64,000 nucleotides of DNA from Candidatus Cloacimonadota bacterium (GTDB lineage Bacteria > Cloacimonadota > Cloacimonadia > Cloacimonadales > JAIOQZ01), in assembly GCA_021108395.1 (NCBI GenBank), contig JAIOQZ010000057.1, positions 23,963 to 87,962 on the forward strand. The letters are read 5' to 3'. Shown piece after piece: positions 49,825-58,397 of this stretch. The position numbers were made by a program, and so were the translations under genes. Positions within the stretch are counted from its first letter, which is position 1, and each line of letters starts with the position of its first letter. The notes under the pieces were generated by a model. The model was not told where the DNA came from and searched no databases. It saw nothing but the letters and a program-made list of their open reading frames with translations.

Positions 49825-51924
49825 CTATCCTCTCAGTTTTCTGGATATTCTGGCGCGGATGACGATGGCGGTCATGTTGAGCAGCACGACGAGCGCTATC
49901 AGCACCATCACCATGCCGTATTGCACATGGCGAATCTCGTCCACTTCCGGGTGCTCGGAGGCGAGATTGTAGATGTTCCACGAAAGCACGCGGGTGCCGT
50001 TTGTGAGCAGCTCGCTCAGCCGGAGCTTGTCGCCGAACGAGATGGCCGCCGTGAAGATGATGGGCGCGGTTTCCCCCGCCGCGCGCCCCATGCTGATGAC
50101 TATCCCCGTGAGTATCCCCGGCAGCGCCGCCGGCAGCACCACTGTTGTAACCATGTGCAACCGGCTGGCGCCCAGGCTCAGGGCTGCCTCGCGGTAGGTG
50201 AGCGGCACAGCGCGAATGGCTTCTTCGCTCGCCCGAATAATGGTGGGCAGAATGAGTATGGCCAGCGTCATCGAGCCGGCAAGCACGCTGCGCCCCTGCG
50301 ACACCTTGAGCGTGTTGATGAAGAACGCCAGTCCGAACAGGCCGAACACGATGCTGGGTACCCCTGCCAATGTGCTGATGCAGGTGCGCAGCAGGCTTAT
50401 CAATCTGCCTTCGGGGGCGTATTCCGAAAGATATATGGCCGCGACAACCCCCAGCGGCACCGCAAAAAGCATCGCCCCGACGGTAAGATACAGCGTACCC
50501 AGTATCTCGGCCCAGATGCCGCCAAGCATGTGCGAGTCCTTCGATGGATCGAACAGGAAGCGCCAGTAGAAGGTGAATCGCGGGGACAGCAGCTCTTTCG
50601 CGTTGGACTCGATATAGCCGAAGAACGGTTCGAGCGAGGTACCGGCGAAGTCGCGGGCGCGAGAGACTTCCCGCGCCTCACCCATGCCGATGTTGCCCTG
50701 CTCGTCCATCGGGTAATACATTTTCTCGCGGGCAAGCAGGCGACCAAGCTTGTAGCGGGTGCGCCCGTCCCAGCGGGTTCGACCATACAGTGCGCTGGGC
50801 GTAACGACCATGCGCTCTTCCAGCAGGTCTTTGAACCGCCGCCTCACAGCAGACCGCAGGTTGTGTATGCCGTCGTAAAAGCCCTGGCTCATTCCTTCGC
50901 TGGACTCGGCTTCGATGATGTAGTCGAGGTGCGCCAGCAGTTCACGAGACGCCTGCTGCATGCGCTCGGCGCGTGCAACTCGCTCTGCACGGGTTTCCGG
51001 CACAACAGGCTGGTCGAGGAGCAGCGACAGCCTCGAACGCACATAATCGAGCTGCCGCTCGACTGCGACAGCAGCGCTGCCAAGCGTGCCGCGCTCCTCT
51101 TCGTATGCGCGTTGCAGCTCATCGAGCCGCGTCTGGAGGGCGAATCTGTCAGTCTCACCCAAGCGGGTTTCTGTCCGCTTGAGCGCATTCAGCGCCACAA
51201 CTTCCTGTGGAAGAGCGCCCAGCAGATCATCCACGCTTTCCCTGATAACCTCGAACCACTCATAGTAGTCGTCGATGTGTTCCGAGTCGTCATACATGCC
51301 GGCGTTCAGCTCCTGCTCGAAGGCGAACAGATAGTCGTACACCGGCTCCCTGTCGCCATTGGACTCGATAATCCTGGCGGTAAACTTCTGCCGTGAACGG
51401 CCGGCAAAGCCCGACTTGTCTAACTGGCGGCCAATGAGATGCCGCAACCGCTCAAACGAGTCCTCATACACCGCCATCTGAGAAGGGTGGTCTTCGCTGA
51501 GATCGAAATGCGAGAGAACCAACTGGAAGGTTTCATCCACCGCTGCCTCTCGCCGCCGCAGGTTCTCGCGGTTCATCCACGCATGAACGTCTGCGTCCGG
51601 CAGGTCGCCGGCGATGATTTCCGCCTGTTGCAGCAGGATAGGCAGGTCCTCGCCCAGCGTGAAGAGAGTCTGTTTGTCGCCCGCTTCCATGCGCTCGTGA
51701 AGCGGCTCTACCAGGCGGCCATAGGCCTTGTTAACGATCTGTTCTTCACGCAGGTCAAGCTGAAACTTGCGAAACTCTATGGTTCCCTGAAAAAAGAAAG
51801 CGCCCATCCCACGAAGAAAGATGGGTGACAGCAATATGAGCAACGCGGCGCCCATGATGAAGATGGCGAAGAGGCCGAAACCGGAAAACGAGCGATCCAG
51901 GACTTTACGGGTGCGCAGTTGCAT
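49825..51924 (-). CDS. pstA: Phosphate permease PstA with a long extracytoplasmic insertion
   Basis: A 699-residue protein, more than twice the usual PstA length. A first helix near residues 15-38 is followed by about 420 residues rich in charged helical sequence (for example [30 protein letters not shown]), then the normal permease core from about residue 465: [123 protein letters not shown]. The EAA-type loop that contacts PstB is intact. Start at 51924 overlaps the pstC stop. The added region is unlike known short PstA and may sense or scaffold. Confidence 0.93.
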   Translation of the reverse strand: MQLRTRKVLDRSFSGFGLFAIFIMGAALLILLSPIFLRGMGAFFFQGTIEFRKFQLDLREEQIVNKAYGRLVEPLHERMEAGDKQTLFTLGEDLPILLQQAEIIAGDLPDADVHAWMNRENLRRREAAVDETFQLVLSHFDLSEDHPSQMAVYEDSFERLRHLIGRQLDKSGFAGRSRQKFTARIIESNGDREPVYDYLFAFEQELNAGMYDDSEHIDDYYEWFEVIRESVDDLLGALPQEVVALNALKRTETRLGETDRFALQTRLDELQRAYEEERGTLGSAAVAVERQLDYVRSRLSLLLDQPVVPETRAERVARAERMQQASRELLAHLDYIIEAESSEGMSQGFYDGIHNLRSAVRRRFKDLLEERMVVTPSALYGRTRWDGRTRYKLGRLLAREKMYYPMDEQGNIGMGEAREVSRARDFAGTSLEPFFGYIESNAKELLSPRFTFYWRFLFDPSKDSHMLGGIWAEILGTLYLTVGAMLFAVPLGVVAAIYLSEYAPEGRLISLLRTCISTLAGVPSIVFGLFGLAFFINTLKVSQGRSVLAGSMTLAILILPTIIRASEEAIRAVPLTYREAALSLGASRLHMVTTVVLPAALPGILTGIVISMGRAAGETAPIIFTAAISFGDKLRLSELLTNGTRVLSWNIYNLASEHPEVDEIRHVQYGMVMVLIALVVLLNMTAIVIRARISRKLRG

Positions 51925-53087
51925 CAGTCGCCGCCCTTCAGCTTGCGCCGCGATCTGGCGACGATCCTCTCGCTGATGAGATTGCTGAAAAAGCTGAACA
52001 ACAGCAGCGCCAGCGCCATGGCGAACAGAACATGGTAACGCGCTGCGCCCGCAACCTGCTCGGCCTCGCCCATATCACCGGCGATGGTGGCGGTGAGCGT
52101 ACGTACCGGCTGCATCAGGTTGAACCAGGGCTCTGGGATGTGCGCCGAGTTGCCCGATGCCATCCAGACGACCATCGTTTCGCCCAGGGCTCTCATCGTG
52201 CCCAGAATCACCGCGGCGATGATACCGCTCGAGGCAGCCGGCATCACCACGCGGATGATGGTCTCGGCACGGGTGGCGCCCAGGGCATAGCTGCCTTCGC
52301 GCAGTTCGCGCCCCACCGCCTGTAGCGCGTCTTCCGACACAGACACAATGGTGGGCAGCGCCATGATGCCCAGAACTATGCTGACGTTGAACGCGTTGCG
52401 CCCACTGTGAATCACAATGTCGGCCAGCCTGCCGGCCAGCAGATACAGCATCCCCAACAGCGCTGCCTCGAAAACCACGAACAGCGCTATCTGCGCAAAC
52501 TTGCGCCCGTTGCGCCCGAACCTGGTGGCGGCCATGTCGCTCAACATCAATCCCAGCAGCAACGCCAGCGGTATTCCCAGAATCCACGCGCCCAACGAAA
52601 GCAGCGCGCCGCCCTTTTCCTGCAAGAGCGGAGCGAAGATGACCAGCGCAAAGAACCCATAGGCCACCGACGGTATGGCCGCCAGCAGCTCGATGACCGG
52701 CTTGATGATCTGACGGTATCTCCAGGGCAGCAGGTCGCTGAGGGTGATGGAAGCCGCAACGCCAAGCGGAACGGCCACGATGATGGCTCCCAGCGTGACC
52801 AGTCCGCTGCCGACAAAGATGGCCAGAGTGCCAAACTGGCCATCGGCGGGGTACCAGGCGGCGCTGGTGAAGAACTCTTTGAATCCGTGAAGTTGAAAAT
52901 ACGGTATGGCGTCACGGGCGATGAAGTAGATGATGAACAGCACAGTCACCATCGACACGGACGTAATCGAGAAAAGCAGGCCGGTGAGCAACAACGAGCT
53001 CAGCCGCTTGAAGCGGCTGGCCCGATTGCTCAACAGCAGTTCGCTTTCCCTCGCCGGAAGCGATTGTTTCAACTCGTGAGCGCTCAT
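51924..53087 (-). CDS. pstC: Phosphate permease PstC
   Basis: A 387-residue inner-membrane permease. After a 30-residue N-terminal cytoplasmic stretch come six helices: LLLTGLLFSITSVSMVTVLFIIYF, FGTLAIFVGSGLVTLGAIIVAVPLGVAASITLSDL, ELLAAIPSVAYGFFALVIFAPLL, and later segments, with the EAA loop ALQAVGRELREGSYALGATRAETIIRVVMPAASSGIIAAVILGTMRALGETMVV. A region of extra helix and loop between the third and fourth helices makes it longer than the standard 320 residues. It overlaps pstA by one base, consistent with a pstSCAB-phoU operon. Confidence 0.95.
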   Translation of the reverse strand: MSAHELKQSLPARESELLLSNRASRFKRLSSLLLTGLLFSITSVSMVTVLFIIYFIARDAIPYFQLHGFKEFFTSAAWYPADGQFGTLAIFVGSGLVTLGAIIVAVPLGVAASITLSDLLPWRYRQIIKPVIELLAAIPSVAYGFFALVIFAPLLQEKGGALLSLGAWILGIPLALLLGLMLSDMAATRFGRNGRKFAQIALFVVFEAALLGMLYLLAGRLADIVIHSGRNAFNVSIVLGIMALPTIVSVSEDALQAVGRELREGSYALGATRAETIIRVVMPAASSGIIAAVILGTMRALGETMVVWMASGNSAHIPEPWFNLMQPVRTLTATIAGDMGEAEQVAGAARYHVLFAMALALLLFSFFSNLISERIVARSRRKLKGGD

Positions 53088-53114
53088 AGTCGGTCTCGCC
53101 AGGGATCAGCAGGG

Positions 53115-53954
53115 TTATTTATAGGCGGTTACCGGTATGTAGCCAGCGTCACGGATAAGCTGCTCTCCTGCGGGAGTGAGATGCAGGGTTACGATGTTAT
53201 AGACGTGCGAGCCGATGAGCGGATAGCCGTTGGTGAACATGAAGAGCGGGCGGCCGATGGGATATCTACCGTTCTTTACGTTGCGCACCGTTGCCTTGAT
53301 GCCGCCGATGGACAATGCTTTGATGGAATTGTTGATAAAGCCGAGGCCGACAAAACCGATGGCGCCACGAGTACCCGTAACGCATTGAAGAACCGCTCCG
53401 TTCGATCCCTGGCTTTCGGCGCGGGAACTGATGGCGTCAGTTTTCTTTTCGCCATTCACCTTATACTTCATAACGAAGTGCTTGAAGGTGTCCAACGTTC
53501 CGCTGTTGGACTCACGGCTGATGATGACTATGTCCATGTTCGGTCCGCCAACCTGGTTCCAGTTGGTGATTTTGCCGCTGTAGATGTCGCGTATCTGGTC
53601 GAGTGACAGGTCTGTCACGCTGTTCACCTTGTTCACGATAATGGCGATTCCATCGAGCGCAATCACATGAGCCACAGGAAACACGCCTCGCTCGACCGCG
53701 GCAGAGAACTCACTGGGCTTCATAAAGCGCGACATGTTGCCGATGTCGGCGCTGCCGTTCATGATGGCCTTGGCACCGTTGCCGCTGCCAGACTCGCTCA
53801 CCTCCACCTTCACGCCCGGGTTGTTGCTCATGTAGTATTGCGCGAATGCCTTGGCGATGGGGCCGACAGTGGTCGAGCCGTCCATGGTCACTTTCTCGAC
53901 GGCAACCAACGGCAACATTGCGATAATCAGGACAATACATGCAAACAATTTCAT
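53115..53954 (-). CDS. pstS: Phosphate-binding protein PstS
   Basis: A 279-residue periplasmic protein. Signal peptide residues 1-18 (LFACIVLIIAMLPLVAV). The mature sequence is PstS-like: VTMDGSTTVGPIAKAFAQYY, VSESGSGNGAKAIMNGSADIGNMSR, VIALDGIAIIVNKVNSVTDLSLDQIRDIYSGKITNWNQVGG, ISRESNSGTLDTFKHFVM and GAIGFVGLGFI, with the serine and arginine residues that bind phosphate. It starts the minus-strand pst operon. ATG 53954 is preceded by AGGAGAA-type sequence; a start 14 codons further up is less likely. No classical Pho box was found in the 170 bases upstream. Confidence 0.95.
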   Translation of the reverse strand: MKLFACIVLIIAMLPLVAVEKVTMDGSTTVGPIAKAFAQYYMSNNPGVKVEVSESGSGNGAKAIMNGSADIGNMSRFMKPSEFSAAVERGVFPVAHVIALDGIAIIVNKVNSVTDLSLDQIRDIYSGKITNWNQVGGPNMDIVIISRESNSGTLDTFKHFVMKYKVNGEKKTDAISSRAESQGSNGAVLQCVTGTRGAIGFVGLGFINNSIKALSIGGIKATVRNVKNGRYPIGRPLFMFTNGYPLIGSHVYNIVTLHLTPAGEQLIRDAGYIPVTAYK

Positions 53955-54128
53955 TTCATTTCTCCCGCTTGGTTTTTTGCGTATGACCGCATACATGATT
54001 ATACTGGGAAAGAATGAAGTACGTATAAAGGGAATGTTACTTTTCGATAATGGCAGAGCCGGAAACGCTGTTTTCTCATGCGGTCTGTTATGATATTCAG
54101 GCAGATGCGCAAAGCCACGCCATGCGTG

Positions 54129-55931
54129 TTACTTCGGCGTTTGTTTGCGTCGCTGTTCCCCTTCCAGGGATTTCTTGCGCATTCGTACGCTGACAGGGGT
54201 TACCTCGAGCAACTCGTCATCTTCGATGTACTCGAGCGCTTGCTCGAGAGAAAACTGCCTCGGCGGCGCAAGGTTGATCGAGTCGTCACTTCCAGATGCC
54301 CTGACGTTGGTCATCTTTTTATTCTTGCACACGTTTATGCCCAAATCGCTTTCTCTGGTATGCTCGCCAACAATCATCCCCTTGTAAACCTTGACGCCCG
54401 GCCCGATGAAAAGCGTGCCTCGCGGTTGAAAACGATCCAGTGAATAAGCCATCGAAACACCGGCTTCCAGCGAAACCAGAACGCCACGGGTTTTCTTGTC
54501 AATCTCGCCTTTATAGAATTCGTACTCATAAAAGCTGTGATTGAGAATCCCCGTTCCTCTCGTGACAGTCATGAATTCGTTGCTGAATCCGATCAAGCCT
54601 CTTGCCGGCACCTTGAACTCGAGCCTGGTGAAGCCGTCGGAACCGACTACCATATTCAGCATTTCGCCCTTTCGGATTCCCAGCATCTCGATAACGGAAC
54701 CCACGAATTCATCGGCGACGTCAATGATAGCCAGCTCGATAGGTTCGGTTTTTTGGCCGTTCAGTTCTCGGTAGATCACCTTGGGCTTGGAAACTTGAAA
54801 CTCATAGTTTTCACGTCGCATGTTTTCGATCAAGATGGAAAGCTGAAGCTCGCCTCTGCCTTTGACGGTAAACTTGTCGGGGACATCTGTGGGTTCGACG
54901 ACAATGCTCACGTTTGTCTGCAATTCTTTTTGCAGCCTGTCCCAGATATTGCGTGAGGTGACGTATTTGCCTTCTTTGCCGGCGAAGGGAGAATCGTTTA
55001 CGCAGAATGTCATCGCCAGGGTTGGCTCATCAATTTCAATCAGGGGCAATGGCTCTGGATGCAGCCTGTCGGCAACTGTCTCGCCAACATCGATGCGCTC
55101 CAGTCCAGCCAGTGAAACAATGTCGCCGGCGGAGGCAATTTTAACCTCTTTTTTGACAAGGCCCTCATACTGGAAAATCCTGGTCACTCTGTACAGCAAC
55201 CGTTCACCGTCACGTTTCATCAGCACCACTTCTTCACCCTGACTGACTGTGCCGTTGGAGATTTTGCCAGTACCGATCTTGCCCAGATAGCTGTTGTATT
55301 CGATGGCGGACACCAGCATTTGCAGCGGCTTTTCAGTGTCGCCTTTGGCGTCATGGACATGCTTGACAATGGTGTCGAACAGTGGTGTCAAGTCGCTGCT
55401 GTCATCCTCCATATCGTACTTGGCAATGCCGTCCTTGCCCGAAGCGAAAACGTAGGGGAAATCAAGCTGCTCATCTGTGGCGTTCAGCTCGGAAAACAGA
55501 TCGAAAACCATGTCGAGTACAACCAGTGGACGGCAATTGGGGCGGTCTATTTTGTTGATGACAACAATGGGGAGAAGGCCCAGGTCAAGCGATTTCTTCA
55601 ACACATACTTTGTCTGCGGCATCGGGCCTTCAAAGGCGTCAACCAGCAACAGAACCGAATCAACCATTTTCAGAATGCGCTGTACTTCACCGCCAAAATC
55701 AGCATGGCCTGGCGTATCGACAATGTTGATCTTGTAGTCGTTGTACATCAGAGACGCATTCTTCGAGAATATCGTGATGCCTCTTTCCCGTTCCAGATCG
55801 TTAGAGTCCATTACCCGCTCGACCACGTTCTGATTCGACCGAAATACCCCGGATTGCTTCAGGGCGCCATCCACGAGGGTAGTTTTTCCATGATCTACAT
55901 GAGCTATAATCGCGATATTCTTTATCTTCAT
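54129..55931 (-). CDS. typA: GTPase TypA/BipA
   Basis: A 600-residue translational GTPase related to EF-G, acting on the ribosome in stress and low-temperature growth. G1 [15 protein letters not shown] (residues 10-24), the switch [21 protein letters not shown]3 [14 protein letters not shown] and G4 VINKIDRPN are all present, followed by the beta-barrel, two alpha/beta domains and the C-terminal BipA-specific domain ([57 protein letters not shown]). The last 40 residues are basic and polar. It is monocistronic on the minus strand; its somewhat lower GC content than the surrounding genes is not explained. Confidence 0.96.
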   Translation of the reverse strand: MKIKNIAIIAHVDHGKTTLVDGALKQSGVFRSNQNVVERVMDSNDLERERGITIFSKNASLMYNDYKINIVDTPGHADFGGEVQRILKMVDSVLLLVDAFEGPMPQTKYVLKKSLDLGLLPIVVINKIDRPNCRPLVVLDMVFDLFSELNATDEQLDFPYVFASGKDGIAKYDMEDDSSDLTPLFDTIVKHVHDAKGDTEKPLQMLVSAIEYNSYLGKIGTGKISNGTVSQGEEVVLMKRDGERLLYRVTRIFQYEGLVKKEVKIASAGDIVSLAGLERIDVGETVADRLHPEPLPLIEIDEPTLAMTFCVNDSPFAGKEGKYVTSRNIWDRLQKELQTNVSIVVEPTDVPDKFTVKGRGELQLSILIENMRRENYEFQVSKPKVIYRELNGQKTEPIELAIIDVADEFVGSVIEMLGIRKGEMLNMVVGSDGFTRLEFKVPARGLIGFSNEFMTVTRGTGILNHSFYEYEFYKGEIDKKTRGVLVSLEAGVSMAYSLDRFQPRGTLFIGPGVKVYKGMIVGEHTRESDLGINVCKNKKMTNVRASGSDDSINLAPPRQFSLEQALEYIEDDELLEVTPVSVRMRKKSLEGEQRRKQTPK

Positions 55932-56109
55932 TTCGTTTCTCCCGGTTGCTTATGTTTACAAACAACAGTATGCTGGAACCTGTTTCAAAGCTATTGGCAA
56001 TTGAGTCAATCGAAATCGTGAAATGATGTCATAGACGCCAGGGCGATTGCCTCGAAGTATGGATTGAGGGGGTTCAGCGCCGCCTGTCGTTTGAGTGGGT
56101 AATATTGAA

Positions 56110-56976
56110 CTATCTCGAACGCAATCCTTTCAATTGAATCCCCGCTTCATACAGAAATATCGAAGTGGATATACCCACATTCAACGAATCGCACTCTCCG
56201 AGCATGGGGATGGAAGTCAGCTTCGTTTCGGGACGATACCAGTCTTTCGCAATTCCGTAGCGTTCGCTTCCAGCCACAAACGCCACCCGTCCGTAATATT
56301 TCTCTTCAAAGTAATACGAGTCGGCGTCGGTATCCGTCAAATAGATTGTATAACCGTTCTCGGTAAGCCATTGGATGAGTTCTTCCGTATCTGCTTCGAT
56401 GGCAGGCAGACGCAGAATCGAACCCCGACTGCCACGAATAACCTTCGGATGGGTCAGACGCGCCCGTCTGTTACAGATGAAAACAGCGTCGCCGCCCACT
56501 CCATCGAGAGTCCTGAAAATCGTGCCGATATTGCCGGGAATTTCCACTCCGTCCAGAATGACGATCAGGCTCGTATCTCCCGGATGAATGTCTGAAAGAC
56601 TCCATTTCGGCAGACTGACGATAGCGATTAGGCCCTGCCCGTTATCCTTTTCGCTCGCTTTCTCGAACACTGTCTCCGATATCATGAACGAATCACCCGC
56701 GTTGCGGACGAAATAGTCCACAATCTTTTCAGCTTCAGGGCTGTATATTTTTTCCGGGCTGAATAGGAACGCTTCTATCGGCGAACTGGTTTTCTGCGCC
56801 ATCTCAAGCGCCCAGATTCCTTCGAGGACAAGCGAGCGTTTCGGGTTCGGTTTCAGGTTGTTCCGCAGAGCATGTATCTGTTTAATACGGGGATGCTTGG
56901 CCCCTGCGAACCGGAGTCTCCCGGGGTATTTGCTCAGGTATTTCTGTACAATCTGTTCTCTTTTTGCATCATCCAT
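56110..56976 (-). CDS. SpoU/TrmH-family RNA 2'-O-methyltransferase
   Basis: A 288-residue SAM-dependent enzyme of the SPOUT class. The N-terminal region (KHPRIKQIHALRNNLKPNPKRSLVLEGIWALEMA) is the RNA-binding substrate domain typical of RlmB/23S rRNA methyltransferases. Motif 1 is IVILDGVEIPGNIGTIFRTLDGVGGDAVFICNRRA, motif 2 VAFVAGSERYGI, and motif 3 IPMLGECDSLNVGISTSIFLYEA, which makes the knotted SAM pocket. The 2'-hydroxyl methylation target (rRNA or tRNA) cannot be told from sequence. It is encoded separately from typA with an independent AT-rich leader. Confidence 0.9.
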   Translation of the reverse strand: MDDAKREQIVQKYLSKYPGRLRFAGAKHPRIKQIHALRNNLKPNPKRSLVLEGIWALEMAQKTSSPIEAFLFSPEKIYSPEAEKIVDYFVRNAGDSFMISETVFEKASEKDNGQGLIAIVSLPKWSLSDIHPGDTSLIVILDGVEIPGNIGTIFRTLDGVGGDAVFICNRRARLTHPKVIRGSRGSILRLPAIEADTEELIQWLTENGYTIYLTDTDADSYYFEEKYYGRVAFVAGSERYGIAKDWYRPETKLTSIPMLGECDSLNVGISTSIFLYEAGIQLKGLRSR

Positions 56977-57171
56977 GAATTAACATATGTGATACATGCG
57001 TGAAAACGTCAAGTCGATTCCGTTTTCAAGCTGGGCGAGTAGAAAGAATTGGATAGTAGCGACATGACCAGTTGGTTCGCTGATGGAAAGCAGGTCGTGC
57101 GGAATGCCAGCAGAGAGCCTGTCGGTGTCTCACTGACGGTGTAGGACGGGGACTGATATTGCGGGAAATTA

Positions 57172-57255
57172 TTATCTCAGCACCATGCACTTTCCACTCG
57201 CGACGGTGTTCCCGTCTGCTTTGACCGATAACAGGAAAACACCCGTGGAAACTCG
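57172..57255 (-). pseudogene. Orphan C-terminal sorting-domain fragment overlapping the radical SAM 3' end
   Basis: In a second minus-strand frame relative to the radical SAM gene, the last 27 codons read GVFLLSVKADGNTVASGK followed by CMVLR and stop. This matches the final strand pair of the FlgD/type IX-like tag seen complete at 24840-25123, 44470-44736 and 58398 (SSGVYF..., then a basic-hydrophobic end). No signal peptide or body remains, so it is a relic of a secreted-protein gene. Confidence 0.6.
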
Positions 57256-58307
57256 CGGCCAGGAAAGGTCAACCGCAGCATCTTCAGTATGTCCTCTGGC
57301 CGTTTCTCGTAGAATAGCCCGGAGGTGAGTGTGTAGCAGGTGTTCCAGCAACCCGGGCACTTCTTGAATTCACGCAGGCGTTGCCACCAGGCAGCCGAGG
57401 TGAACAGTTCTTCAGGCGTATTGCGCAGGATGTTGCCAATGCTGCCGCCAATGCAGACCTCGACCTCGCCGTCAGGGTTGATGAAGAACTTGCTGCCGAA
57501 CGAGGGCAGATCGAGATAGGGACAGCGTTTGGGCGCGTTACCTTCGAGATAAGTGATGAATCCTTTGAGCAACCAGTCAGGCGTTAAAACCGACGGACTG
57601 CGAAGCGCCAGCTCGATGGCTGCGCGCAGTTCATCGTTGGGTTCGAGCTTCAACTGGTCAACCTCCGAGTGCCGTTCCGACGCCCAGCGATATATATCGA
57701 TGTTGATTTTCCAGCCCAGTTCCTCCACGAAGGCGATGATGTCGGGCAACTGGCTCAGGTTTCGACGGTTGAGCGCTACGTTCACTCCCACCTGCACCGG
57801 ACGGCGGCGTTGCCGGTTCGCTTTGTCCAGCTTGTGCATGTTGCGCATCACAGTTTCGGCGACATCGGGGACACCGCGCAATTCATCGGCAAGCTTCCCG
57901 AATCCGTCAAACGAGCACGAAACCGAGATACCGTGCCGCAACACGATATCGATGGTGCGCTCGACCATGTCGTCGGGGCCGAACAGGCTGGTGAGCAGAT
58001 GGACACGCAGGAAGTGACGCTCCTTTGCCAGTCGAACACACGCATCCAGTTCGGGATGCAGCATCGGCTCTCCGCCAGAGAAAGTAATGCCCTGTGTGCC
58101 TTGCCGTGACAGCGTATCCAGCACCTGGCGAACATCGTTCACAGGCATGAATGGCCGCTGTGTCTGGATGTGGGGCGCACTGCACTGCTGGCAACGCTGA
58201 GTGCAGCGGTAGGTGAGCAGAATACTGGCCATGAGCATCGACGGCCGCTTGCGCCGACTGTTCAGCAGGTTTCTGGCGAATCGCTGTAGTGTCTTTTCGT
58301 ATCGCAT
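57177..58307 (-). CDS. Radical SAM protein with SPASM-like C-terminal cysteines
   Basis: A 376-residue radical S-adenosylmethionine enzyme. The cluster motif CTQRCQQC is at residues 35-42; GGEPMLHPE supports SAM binding. The C-terminal part has CPYLDLPS, FINPDGEVEVCIGGSIGNIL and CPGCWNTCYT, the pattern of an auxiliary cluster (SPASM-like). Such proteins modify peptides or act as anaerobic maturases. The target is unknown. Start: ATG at 58307 after AAGGA. The last 22 residues (about from RVFSCYRS) are encoded over the fragment at 57172-57255 in another frame, so the original C terminus has probably been replaced. Confidence 0.85.
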   Translation of the reverse strand: MRYEKTLQRFARNLLNSRRKRPSMLMASILLTYRCTQRCQQCSAPHIQTQRPFMPVNDVRQVLDTLSRQGTQGITFSGGEPMLHPELDACVRLAKERHFLRVHLLTSLFGPDDMVERTIDIVLRHGISVSCSFDGFGKLADELRGVPDVAETVMRNMHKLDKANRQRRRPVQVGVNVALNRRNLSQLPDIIAFVEELGWKINIDIYRWASERHSEVDQLKLEPNDELRAAIELALRSPSVLTPDWLLKGFITYLEGNAPKRCPYLDLPSFGSKFFINPDGEVEVCIGGSIGNILRNTPEELFTSAAWWQRLREFKKCPGCWNTCYTLTSGLFYEKRPEDILKMLRLTFPGREFPRVFSCYRSKQTGTPSRVESAWC

Positions 58308-58397
58308 ACAGCCTTCCTGTAAAGAGGATGAGTGAAGATATGGGGCAGGGCGAGGATATGGCAAGAAGTTTGTGAGAATGCCAGTGGTGAGGTGAGG

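Noticed and set aside
53955..54128. Pho box upstream of pstS
   Set aside because: No CTGTCAT-type direct repeat was seen in the interval.
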